Below, piece after piece: positions 1 to 9,022 of a stretch of DNA of 64,000 bases. Numbering within the stretch: the first letter of the stretch is position 1; each line of letters opens with the position of its first letter. The DNA is taken from the NCBI RefSeq assembly GCF_036077095.1, contig NZ_CP107962.1, positions 365,428 through 429,427 on the forward strand, written 5' to 3'. The notes beneath the pieces were generated by a model. It ran no database searches and had not been told where the DNA came from. It was given only the letters and a program-made list of their open reading frames with translations. Position numbers and translations under genes: made by a program. This DNA is from Streptomyces sp. NBC_00376 (GTDB lineage Bacteria; Actinomycetota; Actinomycetes; Streptomycetales; Streptomycetaceae).

Positions 1-1473
1 GACGGCCGCGATGCCCTGCGGAGCATACGGATGCGCGGCGGCGTGCCGGCTGAAGGCGGCTCGGGTCTGCCACTCGTCGTGGGTCGTCAGGTGCGTGCGC
101 AAATACGTCCGGGCGGCAGCGTGCAGGACCAACACCGGATCACCGCCGGGGTCGCGCCGTATCACGAACAGGCCGCTGGTCAGGACCTCGGCCAGATCGG
201 AATACGTGGCCGCGGGGACCGCCTGGTCGCGCAGCACGTGCAGGAGGGGAAGGGGCAGCTCCCGCAGGCCGGAGCAGAGGACGGCCAGGCGCACGGCGGG
301 GGCCGGCGCCGTATGGGCGAACGCCTCGGCCAGCAGGGCGGGATCGGGCTGCCGGGCCGGAGCCGATCCCGCGCGCCCCTCGGGGAGGCGGCCGGTGGCG
401 GGGACGAGGACGGCGCCGCATCCAGCGGGGTCGCTGCGCATGAGGGTGTTCGCCCAGGCGCCCAAGGAGTGCGGGGTGCACGACACGACGGGCAGGGCGG
501 ACCACGACCCGGCGGTCTTGTCATCCTCTTCGTACGCTCGAGGTCTCAGCCGCGGCGGCACCGTGAAGCGGAGGGAACCGTTGGGACTGCCTGCCCGACC
601 ACCCGTCACGCTTACGGCGGTCAAGTTCAGGGCGGAGCGGCGCCACAGACGCGGGGGCAGCGGGTCGAGCAGCGCCACCGGGATCTGCTCGCCCCACTCG
701 CGCAGGAGCAGCCAGGGCGCCGGGGTGTGCCAGCCGCGGGCGGCGCAGTCGGAGACCACCACGACCAGGCGCCTGCCCTGGGTGCCGCTGCCGTGGTGGG
801 GGACGCGCGCGCCGCGAACCTCGCGCCCGTGGTGGTCGAGTACACGCGGCTCGGGTCCCTGCCACTCCAGCCGCCAGGTGTGGACAGCGCGGAATCCTCC
901 CAGAGCGGTCAGGAGCCGGATCACCGCGCGTGAGGTCTCCTCCCACACGCTCATGCTCAGGGAGGAGTCCACGAGGACGACCGCCTCGAACCAGGGCTCC
1001 GGAGCAGGGCGGAACAGCGGGACCAGGGGGCCTCCGCGTGCGTAGTGCTCCACGGTGGCTTCGATGTCCAGCCGACTGCGCCCACCACGCCGCCACGGCC
1101 TGCGGAACGGCTGGATCGCACGGCCGACGGCCAAGGCGTCCGGCAGCGGATCGGCGCGCCCCAGGGACAGGGGGACACCGCGCACTGTCGTACCCGTCCC
1201 GGAGCGGCGCAGGGACAGCTCCGCGCTTCCCCTGCTCGGTGCACCGGCGGCCCTCACGTTCTCGGGCGCGTCCCCGTCGGCACCCGCCACCACGTCGGGC
1301 GCCGGGTCCGGTGTCATCTCGTCGGCATGGACGGCCGTCGACGGTACGCCGCCTTCTCCGACGACACCGGAGGCCGCCAGCCACACCGCGTCGGCGAGGG
1401 TGCCCGCGTCTGCCCCGGCAGGCAGCGACACCCGGCTCAGCGCCTGGAGAAGGCGGGCCAGAGCGTCAGGCAC
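1..1473 (-). CDS. vWA-domain protein of a VMAP/MoxR conflict cassette (partial)
   Basis: The reading frame is open from a GTG at 1473 to the left edge, so the C-terminus is missing. About 168 residues in, the protein reads VVLVDSSLSMS, a von Willebrand factor A MIDAS motif (DxSxS) that binds a divalent metal. The start lies 2 bases inside the reading direction after the MoxR stop (1466-1468), overlapping the end of that gene, so the two are probably translated together. In vWA-MoxR-VMAP systems the vWA protein is thought to work with the MoxR ATPase as a chaperone-like switch. The remaining sequence is arginine/alanine rich and I recognise no other domain. Function is by family and context. 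Confidence 0.8.
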   Translation of the reverse strand, partial: MPDALARLLQALSRVSLPAGADAGTLADAVWLAASGVVGEGGVPSTAVHADEMTPDPAPDVVAGADGDAPENVRAAGAPSRGSAELSLRRSGTGTTVRGVPLSLGRADPLPDALAVGRAIQPFRRPWRRGGRSRLDIEATVEHYARGGPLVPLFRPAPEPWFEAVVLVDSSLSMSVWEETSRAVIRLLTALGGFRAVHTWRLEWQGPEPRVLDHHGREVRGARVPHHGSGTQGRRLVVVVSDCAARGWHTPAPWLLLREWGEQIPVALLDPLPPRLWRRSALNLTAVSVTGGRAGSPNGSLRFTVPPRLRPRAYEEDDKTAGSWSALPVVSCTPHSLGAWANTLMRSDPAGCGAVLVPATGRLPEGRAGSAPARQPDPALLAEAFAHTAPAPAVRLAVLCSGLRELPLPLLHVLRDQAVPAATYSDLAEVLTSGLFVIRRDPGGDPVLVLHAAARTYLRTHLTTHDEWQTRAAFSRHAAAHPYAPQGIAAV

Positions 1474-2428
1474 GGGAGAGTTCACGCAGGATCAGCTTGC
1501 GCAGCTCCTTGTACTGGTCCGGTGCGGGTGCGTGGTCGCCGGTGAGCAGGGCCACGGCGTTCAGCAACTGGTCGATGGCCAGATGCTCGCCCGCACCGAC
1601 ACGCCCGGCGAACGCTGTGACGAGCTTCTCGACACTGTCAGGCACATCGTCGAAGTGAGCCTGGACGATCCCTTTCAGTAGTCCTTCGTCCAGCGGCGGC
1701 ATGGCGTAGCGGATGCAGCGCCGCAGGAAGGCCGGTGAGAAATCCCGCTCGCCGTTGCTGGTCAGGAGGATGAACGGGAACTGCGTGCACCGCACGCGAC
1801 CGCGCTCGACGGAGTGCTCCTCGTCGCTGTGCCACTGCCGGACCAGGACGCGGGGGCGGCGGTACCGTACGAGTTCGGGGATCTCGAACTCACCGCGCTC
1901 CAGCACTTCCAGCAGATCGCTGGGCAGGTCCAGGTCGCTCTTGTCGATCTCGTCGATGAGCAGGGCGCGCGGCCGCTCCCCGGGCAGCAGAGCGGTACCC
2001 AGCGGACCCAGTTGGAGGAAGGGGGAAATGTCGTCCCGGCTGCGCCCGTGCCCCGCCGCCCTGCCCGCCCGTCCGTGCGGCGTCGCGGCGCGCAGGCTCT
2101 GGGCATGGATGCGCCCCAAAGCGTCGTAACGGTACAGGGCTTCGGTCAGCGAGCTACGGGACGTGATGTGCCAGCGCAGCACAGGGCCGAGGTCCAGCTC
2201 GTGAGCGACCTGCTCGATCACGGTGGACTTGCCCGATCCCGCCGGTCCGCTGACGAGGAGTGGCCGGCGCAGGTGTAGGGCCGTGTTGACCGCGTCCACG
2301 AGACCAGGCGGTGGCTGGTACTGCCGGTGCTGCGGCGTACGGGGGAACGTGCGCCACGGGGGCGGATCGGCCAGCGGAGTGTCCCGCTGCTTGCCGTCGC
2401 CGCGGTAATAGGGATTCCAGCTCACCAT
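1466..2428 (-). CDS. MoxR-type AAA+ ATPase
   Basis: This 320-residue protein has a Walker A motif GPAGSGKS at residues 61-68, a Walker B LLIDEID around 157-163, a sensor-like LLTSNGERDF and arginines (FLRRC) typical of MoxR-type AAA+ proteins. The ATG at 2428 overlaps the stop of the upstream VMAP gene (2422-2424) by seven bases; a longer open frame to 2554 has no better start. MoxR ATPases remodel partner proteins and pair with vWA proteins; here the vWA gene follows immediately. The gene is the hinge of a conflict cassette in which ATP hydrolysis is thought to relay a signal to the caspase-like effector. Confidence 0.88.
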   Translation of the reverse strand: MVSWNPYYRGDGKQRDTPLADPPPWRTFPRTPQHRQYQPPPGLVDAVNTALHLRRPLLVSGPAGSGKSTVIEQVAHELDLGPVLRWHITSRSSLTEALYRYDALGRIHAQSLRAATPHGRAGRAAGHGRSRDDISPFLQLGPLGTALLPGERPRALLIDEIDKSDLDLPSDLLEVLERGEFEIPELVRYRRPRVLVRQWHSDEEHSVERGRVRCTQFPFILLTSNGERDFSPAFLRRCIRYAMPPLDEGLLKGIVQAHFDDVPDSVEKLVTAFAGRVGAGEHLAIDQLLNAVALLTGDHAPAPDQYKELRKLILRELSRA

Positions 2429-4479
2429 TCCTCCTCGGGGCCGACCACGACGCGTTGTTCGAAGGGTCGGCAGAATTCCAGCCAGGCTTCGTCGTGCCAG
2501 ACCGCGCGAACGTCCCCCAGACACGTCCCGCAGTCCTTGTGTTCCGCGGACCACCGCTGCCGGTAGGCGGCGGCCAGGCCGTCAGGAAGGCTGTGCCAGC
2601 TCTGCTGAACCAGGGCCCGCAGGGCATCGGTCGCCCGGGTGTCCGAGCGCGGCCACAGGATGATCGGAGCGTAGGGCAGCAGCTGCTCCAGGGTGTCCTG
2701 CAGGCTGTCGGGATGATGGTCGAGCCCGACCACGGTGTCATACCGGCCGGTCATGAGGCCCCGTTCGAGCCCTTGCCGGTCGTCCAGGACAGACACCCCG
2801 ATCCACTCCACCGCCACGGCGGCGGTCATGCCGCGCAGGGTCTTACGGGCAGCGTCGTTCATCTCGGCATTCTCTTCGGCCGGATCCATACGGCCGCTCC
2901 ACCGGACCACGACGTCGTGGTTGACCCCGAGGAGGCGATGGCCGACCTTCGCCTCCTCGGGCTGCCAGCGCGCCAGCAGGTGAGCGGGGGCTGCGACGTC
3001 CACGTTGACCAGCTGTTCCGGCGAGGGGAGCCGGTCGCGCGCCCACGCGAGCACGGCACCGATCGCCCGGCCCGTGCCCAGGCGGTCCGCGGACCCACAC
3101 CGGAAGCGCTGATGTACCGGCAGCCGCTCCCCGGTACCGACGAGCCAGGCATCCACTTCCTCCGGCCAGCCGGTCAACGCGCCGGCCAGGCTGACGACGA
3201 GGCGCAGCTCCCCCTGCTGCCGCTTCCGCGCGAGCTCAGTCCTGGCATCGTTAAACTCGGTGACCGCCCCGAGGCCACGCGCCCACTGCCGCAGCTGTGC
3301 GTCGACCTCGGCCTCACCACACAGTTCGGCGAGGGCTGCGACGAACCGGGCAGGCGCCTTCCACCGGGGCTCATCGACGCCCTCCACACGCAGCGCCGCG
3401 TACTCGACCAGGTCGCGCAGCAGCTCGGCGCCCTCCGCGTCGGGAGGAAGCCCCGCCAACTGGCGTGCGTCACGCAGCAGTTCGCTGGTCAGGACGTCGG
3501 CGAGCACCGTGTTGAGGAGCGCCACCGTATCGGCACACGTGAGGAGCGTGGCCACCACCTGGATGACCCGGGCGCGCCACCGTGGGTCGGCCACGTCGTC
3601 CACCTGGCCCTCCTGGGCGAATGTGTGCAGACCATCGAGCTCCCCGCGCGTCAGAGGCGTCGGCAGCCGCATGTCGGCCCGCCACATCGACACGGCTTCT
3701 TCGAGGTCCCGCAGGCCCACCGGCCCCACCGGGCCGCCTGCTGCACCGGGGGCGGAGCCCACGTTGCGGGCCAGCCACAGCCCCTCGGCGACGAAGGGGT
3801 CGTTGTCGTACTCGAACCGTCCCACGGCCTGCCCGACGACACGGCTGCGCAGCTTCCTGGTGAGCTGCCTGTCCGCGTACACCTTGGTGCCCGCTCCGGC
3901 GAGACCCTCCCGCAGTACTTCGACCAGCGCGAAGGACAGGCGCATGCCCCGGGCGGCCTGGTCGGCGGCCGCGGCGGTGAGGACGGACAGTCTCGTACGG
4001 CCGGCCCTGACCCCGCCCGCGATCCGCCCCGCGTCCGGCATCGCGCCGGCCGCGTGACAGGTGTCGACGAGGGCGATCACGCCCTCGACCCCGGGCTCGT
4101 CGACGGCGTCTGTGAGCAACTGGCCCACGTGCAACGCGGACATGGTGCTTCCGGTCGTGGACCCGGCGACCATGTAGTACAGGTCGGCCTGTTGCGGCGG
4201 GGTGAAGCCGTGTCCGAGCAGCGCCACCACCAGGACGGCGTTGTCCTCCCGCGCGCACCGGACCGCCTCGTGCACGGCCTTGAGGACATCCTCGGTGGTG
4301 AGCGTCGAGCCGACCAGGAGGGAACCGTGCTCGCCAGCGCGAGGGGCACAGGCCCCGAGCGCCGGGTCCGTCAGCACGGCATGCAGATCCTGGGCGGCCT
4401 TCCTCAGCCGGGACAGCTTGCCCATGGCCGTGCACTGCGCACCCACAACGACAACGTGCCGGCGTCGCTCGTCGGTCAC
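2422..4479 (-). CDS. Caspase-like peptidase fused to a VMAP-type C-terminal region
   Basis: This 685-residue protein starts at a GTG (4479) that overlaps the stop of the hydrolase gene (GTGA), so translation is coupled. The first 230 residues look like a C14 caspase-like peptidase: LLGHGF places the catalytic His near residue 90, and LVDTCHAAG places the Cys near 141. The remaining ~450 residues are helical and match the layout of the vWA-MoxR-associated protein (VMAP) middle and C-terminal regions, ending in Trp/Asp-rich blocks. The role inferred from this family is a protease effector released on infection or stress and controlled by the MoxR and vWA partners. The assignment of the C-terminal part rests on context and general resemblance. 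Confidence 0.78.
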   Translation of the reverse strand: MTDERRRHVVVVGAQCTAMGKLSRLRKAAQDLHAVLTDPALGACAPRAGEHGSLLVGSTLTTEDVLKAVHEAVRCAREDNAVLVVALLGHGFTPPQQADLYYMVAGSTTGSTMSALHVGQLLTDAVDEPGVEGVIALVDTCHAAGAMPDAGRIAGGVRAGRTRLSVLTAAAADQAARGMRLSFALVEVLREGLAGAGTKVYADRQLTRKLRSRVVGQAVGRFEYDNDPFVAEGLWLARNVGSAPGAAGGPVGPVGLRDLEEAVSMWRADMRLPTPLTRGELDGLHTFAQEGQVDDVADPRWRARVIQVVATLLTCADTVALLNTVLADVLTSELLRDARQLAGLPPDAEGAELLRDLVEYAALRVEGVDEPRWKAPARFVAALAELCGEAEVDAQLRQWARGLGAVTEFNDARTELARKRQQGELRLVVSLAGALTGWPEEVDAWLVGTGERLPVHQRFRCGSADRLGTGRAIGAVLAWARDRLPSPEQLVNVDVAAPAHLLARWQPEEAKVGHRLLGVNHDVVVRWSGRMDPAEENAEMNDAARKTLRGMTAAVAVEWIGVSVLDDRQGLERGLMTGRYDTVVGLDHHPDSLQDTLEQLLPYAPIILWPRSDTRATDALRALVQQSWHSLPDGLAAAYRQRWSAEHKDCGTCLGDVRAVWHDEAWLEFCRPFEQRVVVGPEEEW

Positions 4480-5483
4480 CTCTTCAGCGCTTCGATCAAG
4501 GGCCCGGCGACGCCCGGCTGTCGGAGGTACTTCGTTGCCGTGTGGACCCACAGACCGTCGGAATTCACGCGACTGGTCACCGGTAGGACCCCCGCCGCGT
4601 TGGGCAGCATCCAATTCTCCAGGCGAGGTCGGCCCACCACGATGTCGTCGCGGTCCCAGAAGTTCAGCCACCGCTCGACGCGGTCGGGGGTGCGGGGCGG
4701 CTGCGGCACCAGCCGTTGCAGCACCGCCGCCCCGGTGGCCAGCGGGGATCCCAGCGTCATCAGCAACGGAACCGGCCCCTTGTGGTCGCGCAGCGCTTCG
4801 AACGCGACCACGGTGCCCAGCGAGTGGCTCACCATGATCAGCGGCCGGCCGGGATCGGTCCCCTTCAGTACCCGCTCGCGGATCCGAGCGTCCAGAGTGC
4901 GCCGGGTGCCGTCGGCTTCCCGCCTGCGGAGGTAGCGCCCGACCTGGGCCAGGTGCCACAGCAGCGGTATGCCGCTCGCCCACTGCGCGGACCCCCGCAG
5001 CCCCGGTACCTGCAACAGGGTCGTCAGAACCCTCCCGAGAACACGGAACGGCTCTCCGGCGCCCTGCTCCTCGTCCTCGTTGTCGCCCGGCAACTGCGCG
5101 CGGGCGTCTTCGGCCACGGCTGCCGTCCGCCGGTCCCCCCGCTCCAGGGCCTGCCGGGCGAGTTCGTCGACCAGCGCCTCGACGAACTCGGTCATGAAGG
5201 CGGCGTCCTCCTGTTCGCCGAGCGTCCTGGCTCCGTCTCCCTGGGACTCGGCGTCGGTGAACAGGTCGCTGTAGTCGGCGAAGCGCACCTCTGCCAGCCA
5301 GCCCTGCGTCAGCCCGGAGACCGCGTCGGCGTGTCCAGCTCCGCGTGCTCCCTCGGCCAGGGCCGCGAGCCACTCACGTCGTTCACGCGCGGCGTCCCGG
5401 AGGCCGCCGATCCCGTGGACGAACACCAGTTGAGGAGTGCCCGAAACGCTCACTCGTGCCCCCGAAGTACCTTGCTCCGACAA
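4476..5483 (-). CDS. Alpha/beta-hydrolase (lipase/esterase-like)
   Basis: This 335-residue protein begins with QLVFVHGIGG, an oxyanion-hole region typical of alpha/beta-hydrolases, and has a nucleophile elbow SHSLG (Ser about residue 221). A late WVHTATKYL probably supplies the catalytic His. It is the first gene of the caspase-VMAP-MoxR-vWA cassette and overlaps the next gene by four bases, so it probably belongs to the same system. It could be a second effector acting on lipids or esters, or a regulatory hydrolase; substrate unknown. The start at 5483 is supported by the clear N-terminal hydrolase strand only 18 residues further on. Confidence 0.8.
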   Translation of the reverse strand: MSEQGTSGARVSVSGTPQLVFVHGIGGLRDAARERREWLAALAEGARGAGHADAVSGLTQGWLAEVRFADYSDLFTDAESQGDGARTLGEQEDAAFMTEFVEALVDELARQALERGDRRTAAVAEDARAQLPGDNEDEEQGAGEPFRVLGRVLTTLLQVPGLRGSAQWASGIPLLWHLAQVGRYLRRREADGTRRTLDARIRERVLKGTDPGRPLIMVSHSLGTVVAFEALRDHKGPVPLLMTLGSPLATGAAVLQRLVPQPPRTPDRVERWLNFWDRDDIVVGRPRLENWMLPNAAGVLPVTSRVNSDGLWVHTATKYLRQPGVAGPLIEALKR

Positions 5484-5525
5484 TCAGGTGAACCCTAGCG
5501 ACAACTCATGGCCCCGGGGCGTGAA

Positions 5526-5860
5526 TCAGCCATGTGACGGGCGGAGGGCGGCGCCGGGGCGAGATTGGTCCGCCCGGTCAGGGCTGCGGCGAAACGTACC
5601 TCGGGGTGTTGCGCGAGGGCCCGGCCCGTGTGCGCGAGTGCGTGAGGAGCGACGGTAAGCCAGCACAAGGCCTCGACGCCCTGTCCGAGAGGCTCGTGGT
5701 CGTACTAGACGGCCAGATGGAGGACACCGGTGGCGCGCAGCCGCTCCTGGCGCCGCTTGGCCGCGGTCTCCGACAGGCCGCCGACGGTCTGCAGTTCGGT
5801 GAGGGAGGCCCGGCCGTCGAGTTGCAGCACGTTCAGCATGGCCAGGTCGGCGGGTCGGGG
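5526..5860 (-). pseudogene. Decayed Lrp/AsnC-family regulator
   Basis: Two pieces of an Lrp/AsnC regulator can be read on the minus strand. Around 5705-5850 the frame encodes LDGRASLTELQTVGGLSETA, a winged-helix segment, and stops at a TAG at 5705-5707. Just beyond it (about 5690-5540) another stretch encodes VAPHALAHTGRALAQHPEV and TGRTNL, typical of the AsnC ligand-binding domain of Streptomyces regulators. The stop and missing linker show the gene is broken, and its 3' end is lost. No intact start was found. Confidence 0.6.
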
Positions 5861-6335
5861 GCGACGGGCGCTGGGAGGGGTGCGGCGGCAGGGATACGCA
5901 GGGCGTTCTCCTCGTCGGGATCGAGCGCGCTGATCTTGCGCAGCCAGCTGAGGGGGCGAAGCGGGACGTGGTCTCGTACGTGGGCACGACGAACTCCTCC
6001 TGGAAGCACGACCTCGGCCGGTGGTCGGGGCGGTGGTGGTTGTTCGTGTGAAGGGGCCGGTGACGTGGTGCTGTCTGGGCCGCTCAGCGGGAGCCAGTTG
6101 GAGGTGCGACTTCTGGAGATAGTGGGGATTGCGCGATTTGCTGCGGGGTCTGGACAGGTCTCGTAGAAGGCGTGCATCACCCCTGGCAGCCGCGTCCCGT
6201 CTGCCGCCGTTACGAACGGCCTGGCGCGGTCACGGTTGGTGCACGGTGTGCCGCATGAAGCGCCATAACCGGGTGATAGGACTGGTGTGCATGGGAGGGT
6301 GAAGAACATTCAGGTGAGCAGGTGAGTAAGGAGAC

Positions 6336-8222
6336 GTGGCTGACGTGGCCGAGGGGACGGGGCCGAGCCCGAAGCTGACCCGTACACACCGGGCACTCAT
6401 CGGAGTGGTAATGGCCGGAGCGGTGCTCATCGCCGCGATCGGGTTCGCGGGTTCGTACGCGGCGGTGCGCGAACTCGCCCTCCAGAAGGGCTTCGGGGAC
6501 TTCTCGCTGGTCTTCCCGATCGGTATCGACGCGGGTATCTGTGTCCTGCTCGCCCTGGACCTGCTGCTGACCTGGCTGCGCATCCCGTTCCCGCTGCTGC
6601 GCCAGACCGCCTGGCTGCTGACCGCCGCGACGATCGCCTTCAACGGAGCCGCGGCCTGGCCCGACCCGCTCGGCGTCGGCATGCACGCCGTCATCCCGGT
6701 GCTGTTCGTGGTCTCCGTCGAGGCCGCCCGCCACGCGGTGGGCCGGATCGCCGACATCACGGCCGACAAGCACATGGAGGGCGTCCGCCTCACCCGCTGG
6801 CTGCTCTCCCCCGTACCGACGTTCAAGCTGTGGCGCCGCATGAAGCTCTGGGAGCTGCGCAGTTACGAGCAGGTCATCAAGCTCGAACAGGACCGGCTGA
6901 TCTACCAGGCCCGCCTCCAGGCCCGCTTCGGCCGCAACTGGCGCCGCAAGGCCCCCGTCGAGTCCCTGATGCCGCTGCGCCTGGCGAAGTACGGCGTCCC
7001 GCTGGCCGAGACCGCCCAGGCCGGCCTCGCCGCCGCGGGCATCGAACCCGCCCTGCTCCCCCCGGCCCCGGCCCAGGCCGCCCGGGTCCCGAAGCAGAGG
7101 CAGAGCCCCGCCGGTGAGACCTCTGCCGCGCAGAAGATGGAATTTACGCAGCTGCGTGCCGGAGAACTGCATCCGTCATTCCAGGTGCCTTCAGTAGCCG
7201 CTGTACGGCAGCCCGAACCGGCACCGGACGATGCCAGGGCCGGCGGACGTCTCGCGGATGCCTACCGGGCCTGGATTGGCGCCTATGGTTCCGAGCCGAC
7301 GAGTGCGCAGTTCGCACTCTGGCTCCAGGACCGGTACGGCATCGCCACAGCAGCCGGAGACCCGCTGTCCGACGAGCAGATCAGGCCCCTGCTGCAGGTG
7401 CTCAAGCAGCGCGGCGCGCCCGCACCCGACGGCGGGTCCGGCCCCGGTGCTTCCCAGGACGCATCCGAAGAAGAGACATGGACCGACTACTTCTACAACG
7501 CCTGGCTCACGTACGCGGCGGAACGAGGCTCGTATCCTGACGCCGGCGCCCTCGCTGAGTACGTGTACCAGCGCGACGGCATCCTCGGCGCCACCGGGCA
7601 GCCCGTCACCGCAGACGAACTTCGGGATTACGTCGTCCTGTTCCAGGAGCATGAACAGGGCAACGACGGGACTGGGCCTGCTCCGCAACACCGAGCTCGG
7701 TACAACGGCGACGACAACCTCGGCGAGGCCGGTCCGGCACGGGCGGAAGCGGACCAGACCGTCGAGACGGCCCCCGATCACGAGGGTGAGGAGAGCGACG
7801 ATCAGGGCTCTCTCCCGAGCGGACCCGATGACGACCCGGAGGAGCAGCTCGGTGCACCGCCATGGTTCGTTGCTGGCCAGCAGGATCAAACGCGGCCGAT
7901 GGAACAGCGCGCCGTACACGCGTCCGGGCGGGAGAGTAGCGGCCGCAGCGTTGTTCAGGTGCGGGTCCCGAAGCCCCGTGATGAGGGCGAGCCCGACACC
8001 GAGGAGTCGGCCCCGGACATCCGTGAGAGCGAGGTCGAGCAGCAGGACGGCTCTCACCTGACCTGCCCGGCACGGGTGGAATTCCACTACAGGCAGTTGT
8101 CACCGGAGGAGCAGAAGCGTTCGGCGAAGGCTCTTGCTCCAGTCCTGGCGGAGCGCTGCGGCTACCAGGAGGGCACGGTGCGGAAGTACCTCGGGCCGAT
8201 CAAACGGGCCGCCGGTGTGTGA
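6336..8222 (+). CDS. DUF2637 membrane protein of Streptomyces plasmids
   Basis: This 628-residue protein has four hydrophobic segments in its first 140 residues (for example AGAVLIAAIGFAGSYAAV and LLTAATIAFNGAAAW), the DUF2637 arrangement found on many Streptomyces plasmids. The middle carries two related helical repeats of ~50 residues (DAYRAWIGAYGSEP... and YNAWLTYAAERGSYP...), and the C-terminus (~residues 575-628) looks like a small DNA-binding or helical domain. Spd-like proteins of this kind are linked to plasmid spread or maintenance. AAGGAG lies only 2 bases from the GTG at 6336, so the GTG at 6345 may be the true start. A strong hairpin follows at 8268. Confidence 0.72.
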   Translation: MADVAEGTGPSPKLTRTHRALIGVVMAGAVLIAAIGFAGSYAAVRELALQKGFGDFSLVFPIGIDAGICVLLALDLLLTWLRIPFPLLRQTAWLLTAATIAFNGAAAWPDPLGVGMHAVIPVLFVVSVEAARHAVGRIADITADKHMEGVRLTRWLLSPVPTFKLWRRMKLWELRSYEQVIKLEQDRLIYQARLQARFGRNWRRKAPVESLMPLRLAKYGVPLAETAQAGLAAAGIEPALLPPAPAQAARVPKQRQSPAGETSAAQKMEFTQLRAGELHPSFQVPSVAAVRQPEPAPDDARAGGRLADAYRAWIGAYGSEPTSAQFALWLQDRYGIATAAGDPLSDEQIRPLLQVLKQRGAPAPDGGSGPGASQDASEEETWTDYFYNAWLTYAAERGSYPDAGALAEYVYQRDGILGATGQPVTADELRDYVVLFQEHEQGNDGTGPAPQHRARYNGDDNLGEAGPARAEADQTVETAPDHEGEESDDQGSLPSGPDDDPEEQLGAPPWFVAGQQDQTRPMEQRAVHASGRESSGRSVVQVRVPKPRDEGEPDTEESAPDIRESEVEQQDGSHLTCPARVEFHYRQLSPEEQKRSAKALAPVLAERCGYQEGTVRKYLGPIKRAAGV

Positions 8223-8267
8223 CGTTCCACCACCGTGGAATGCGGGCGAGCTGCCCGGAGCGCTGCA

Positions 8268-8309
8268 CGGGGGTGGGGGTGGAATCCACGGATTTCACCC
8301 CCACCCCCG
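8268..8309 (+). terminator. Strong hairpin terminator after the DUF2637 gene
   Basis: Perfect 14-bp arms (CGGGGGTGGGGGTG and its complement) extend to 18 pairs with one G-T, around the loop CCACGG. It lies 45 bases past the stop codon at 8222. There is no T-tract, which is usual in high-GC actinomycetes. Confidence 0.7.
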
Positions 8310-8427
8310 TCTGCTGTCCCGGCCCCGCAGGCGCATCCGGGGCCATTGCTTTCCGGCATTGGAGCAGCGGGTGTGCGGCCGGGGAGTGCTGGGGTGAGGC
8401 CTGGCGTCGGCTCAGGGGGTGGAATGC

Positions 8428-8469
8428 TGTGACCTGCAATTTTCCAGTGTGGGTCAGCATTTGGGTCAT
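8428..8469 (+). repeat. Copy A of a dispersed ~40-base element
   Basis: Contains TGACCTGCAATTTTCCA then GGGTCAGCATTTGGGTCA. Nearly the same sequence occurs at 9358-9397 and, inverted and more diverged, at 44394-44452. TGACC and GGGTCA form inverted pairs, suggesting a binding site for a plasmid regulator. Confidence 0.65.
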
Positions 8470-8978
8470 ACCCTGCTCGCGTCTTCCGCGCTGCTGTCAC
8501 TGCTCGTCGAGAGGGCGGGCGGTGCTGTCGGCAGGCCGTGGCCAGCAGTGGGGGACAGGTCGTTCTGTGTGGGAGCGGCCAGGTGGAAAACGGGCACGGC
8601 GTCGCTGCGACGGGCGCGGTCGGGGGTGGAATTTTCCACGTTCCTTGTGGCCTTGCGGTCGGCGCGGTGGCTGGGTTGGTGAGCGGGTTTTCCACCCTGC
8701 TGCGGGAGCCTTCGGCGGTCGGGGATCTGGGCGGCGAGGGGTGGAACGTAGCCGCGTCTCCGGTTGTGCTGTGTGACGGTCTGTCATTGTGCCGGGCACT
8801 TGTGGCCGGCGCTGTGGGCGTGGCGGGCCGCCGCTCAGGGCGGGCGCCGGCAGAGGTGGCCGCCAGCAGGAGGCCGGTCTCCCGGATGTGGCCGGGGCGG
8901 TTCTGGTCCATTCGGTGGCAGCGGGTGCCGCGTCAGGGGGGGGGGCGGGCGGTCTCCTCTCCACGACGGCAAAACTTT

Positions 8979-9000
8979 CAGTGAAACTTGAAGTGTGGTG
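8979..9000 (+). promoter_or_regulatory. Half-operator related to the 54827 palindrome
   Basis: CAGTGAAACTTGAAGTG, just upstream of the gene at 9023, shares AACTTGAAGTG with one arm of the perfect inverted repeat at 54827-54861. Both sites precede genes, so one plasmid repressor may read both. Confidence 0.4.
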
Positions 9001-9022
9001 GTGGGTGTGTCACGCTCGCCCC

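Larger units (their letters stand above)
8223..9022. other. Gene-free region rich in GTGGAA/TTCCAC words
   Basis: About 800 bases hold no convincing gene. GTGGAA or its complement recurs at about 8224, 8235, 8279, 8419, 8583, 8625, 8685 and 8737, several times as inverted pairs (GTGGAATCCAC, GTGGAATTTTCCAC). It also contains one copy of a ~40-base element repeated at 9358 and 44394. This is the composition expected of a protein-binding control region such as an iteron origin or partition site next to a plasmid gene, but no replication function can be proved from sequence. Confidence 0.4.

Noticed and set aside
2311..4935. 874-residue plus-strand open frame
   Set aside because: It lies opposite the caspase-VMAP and MoxR genes, has Pro/Arg/His-rich sequence with no motifs, and is an antisense shadow caused by high GC.
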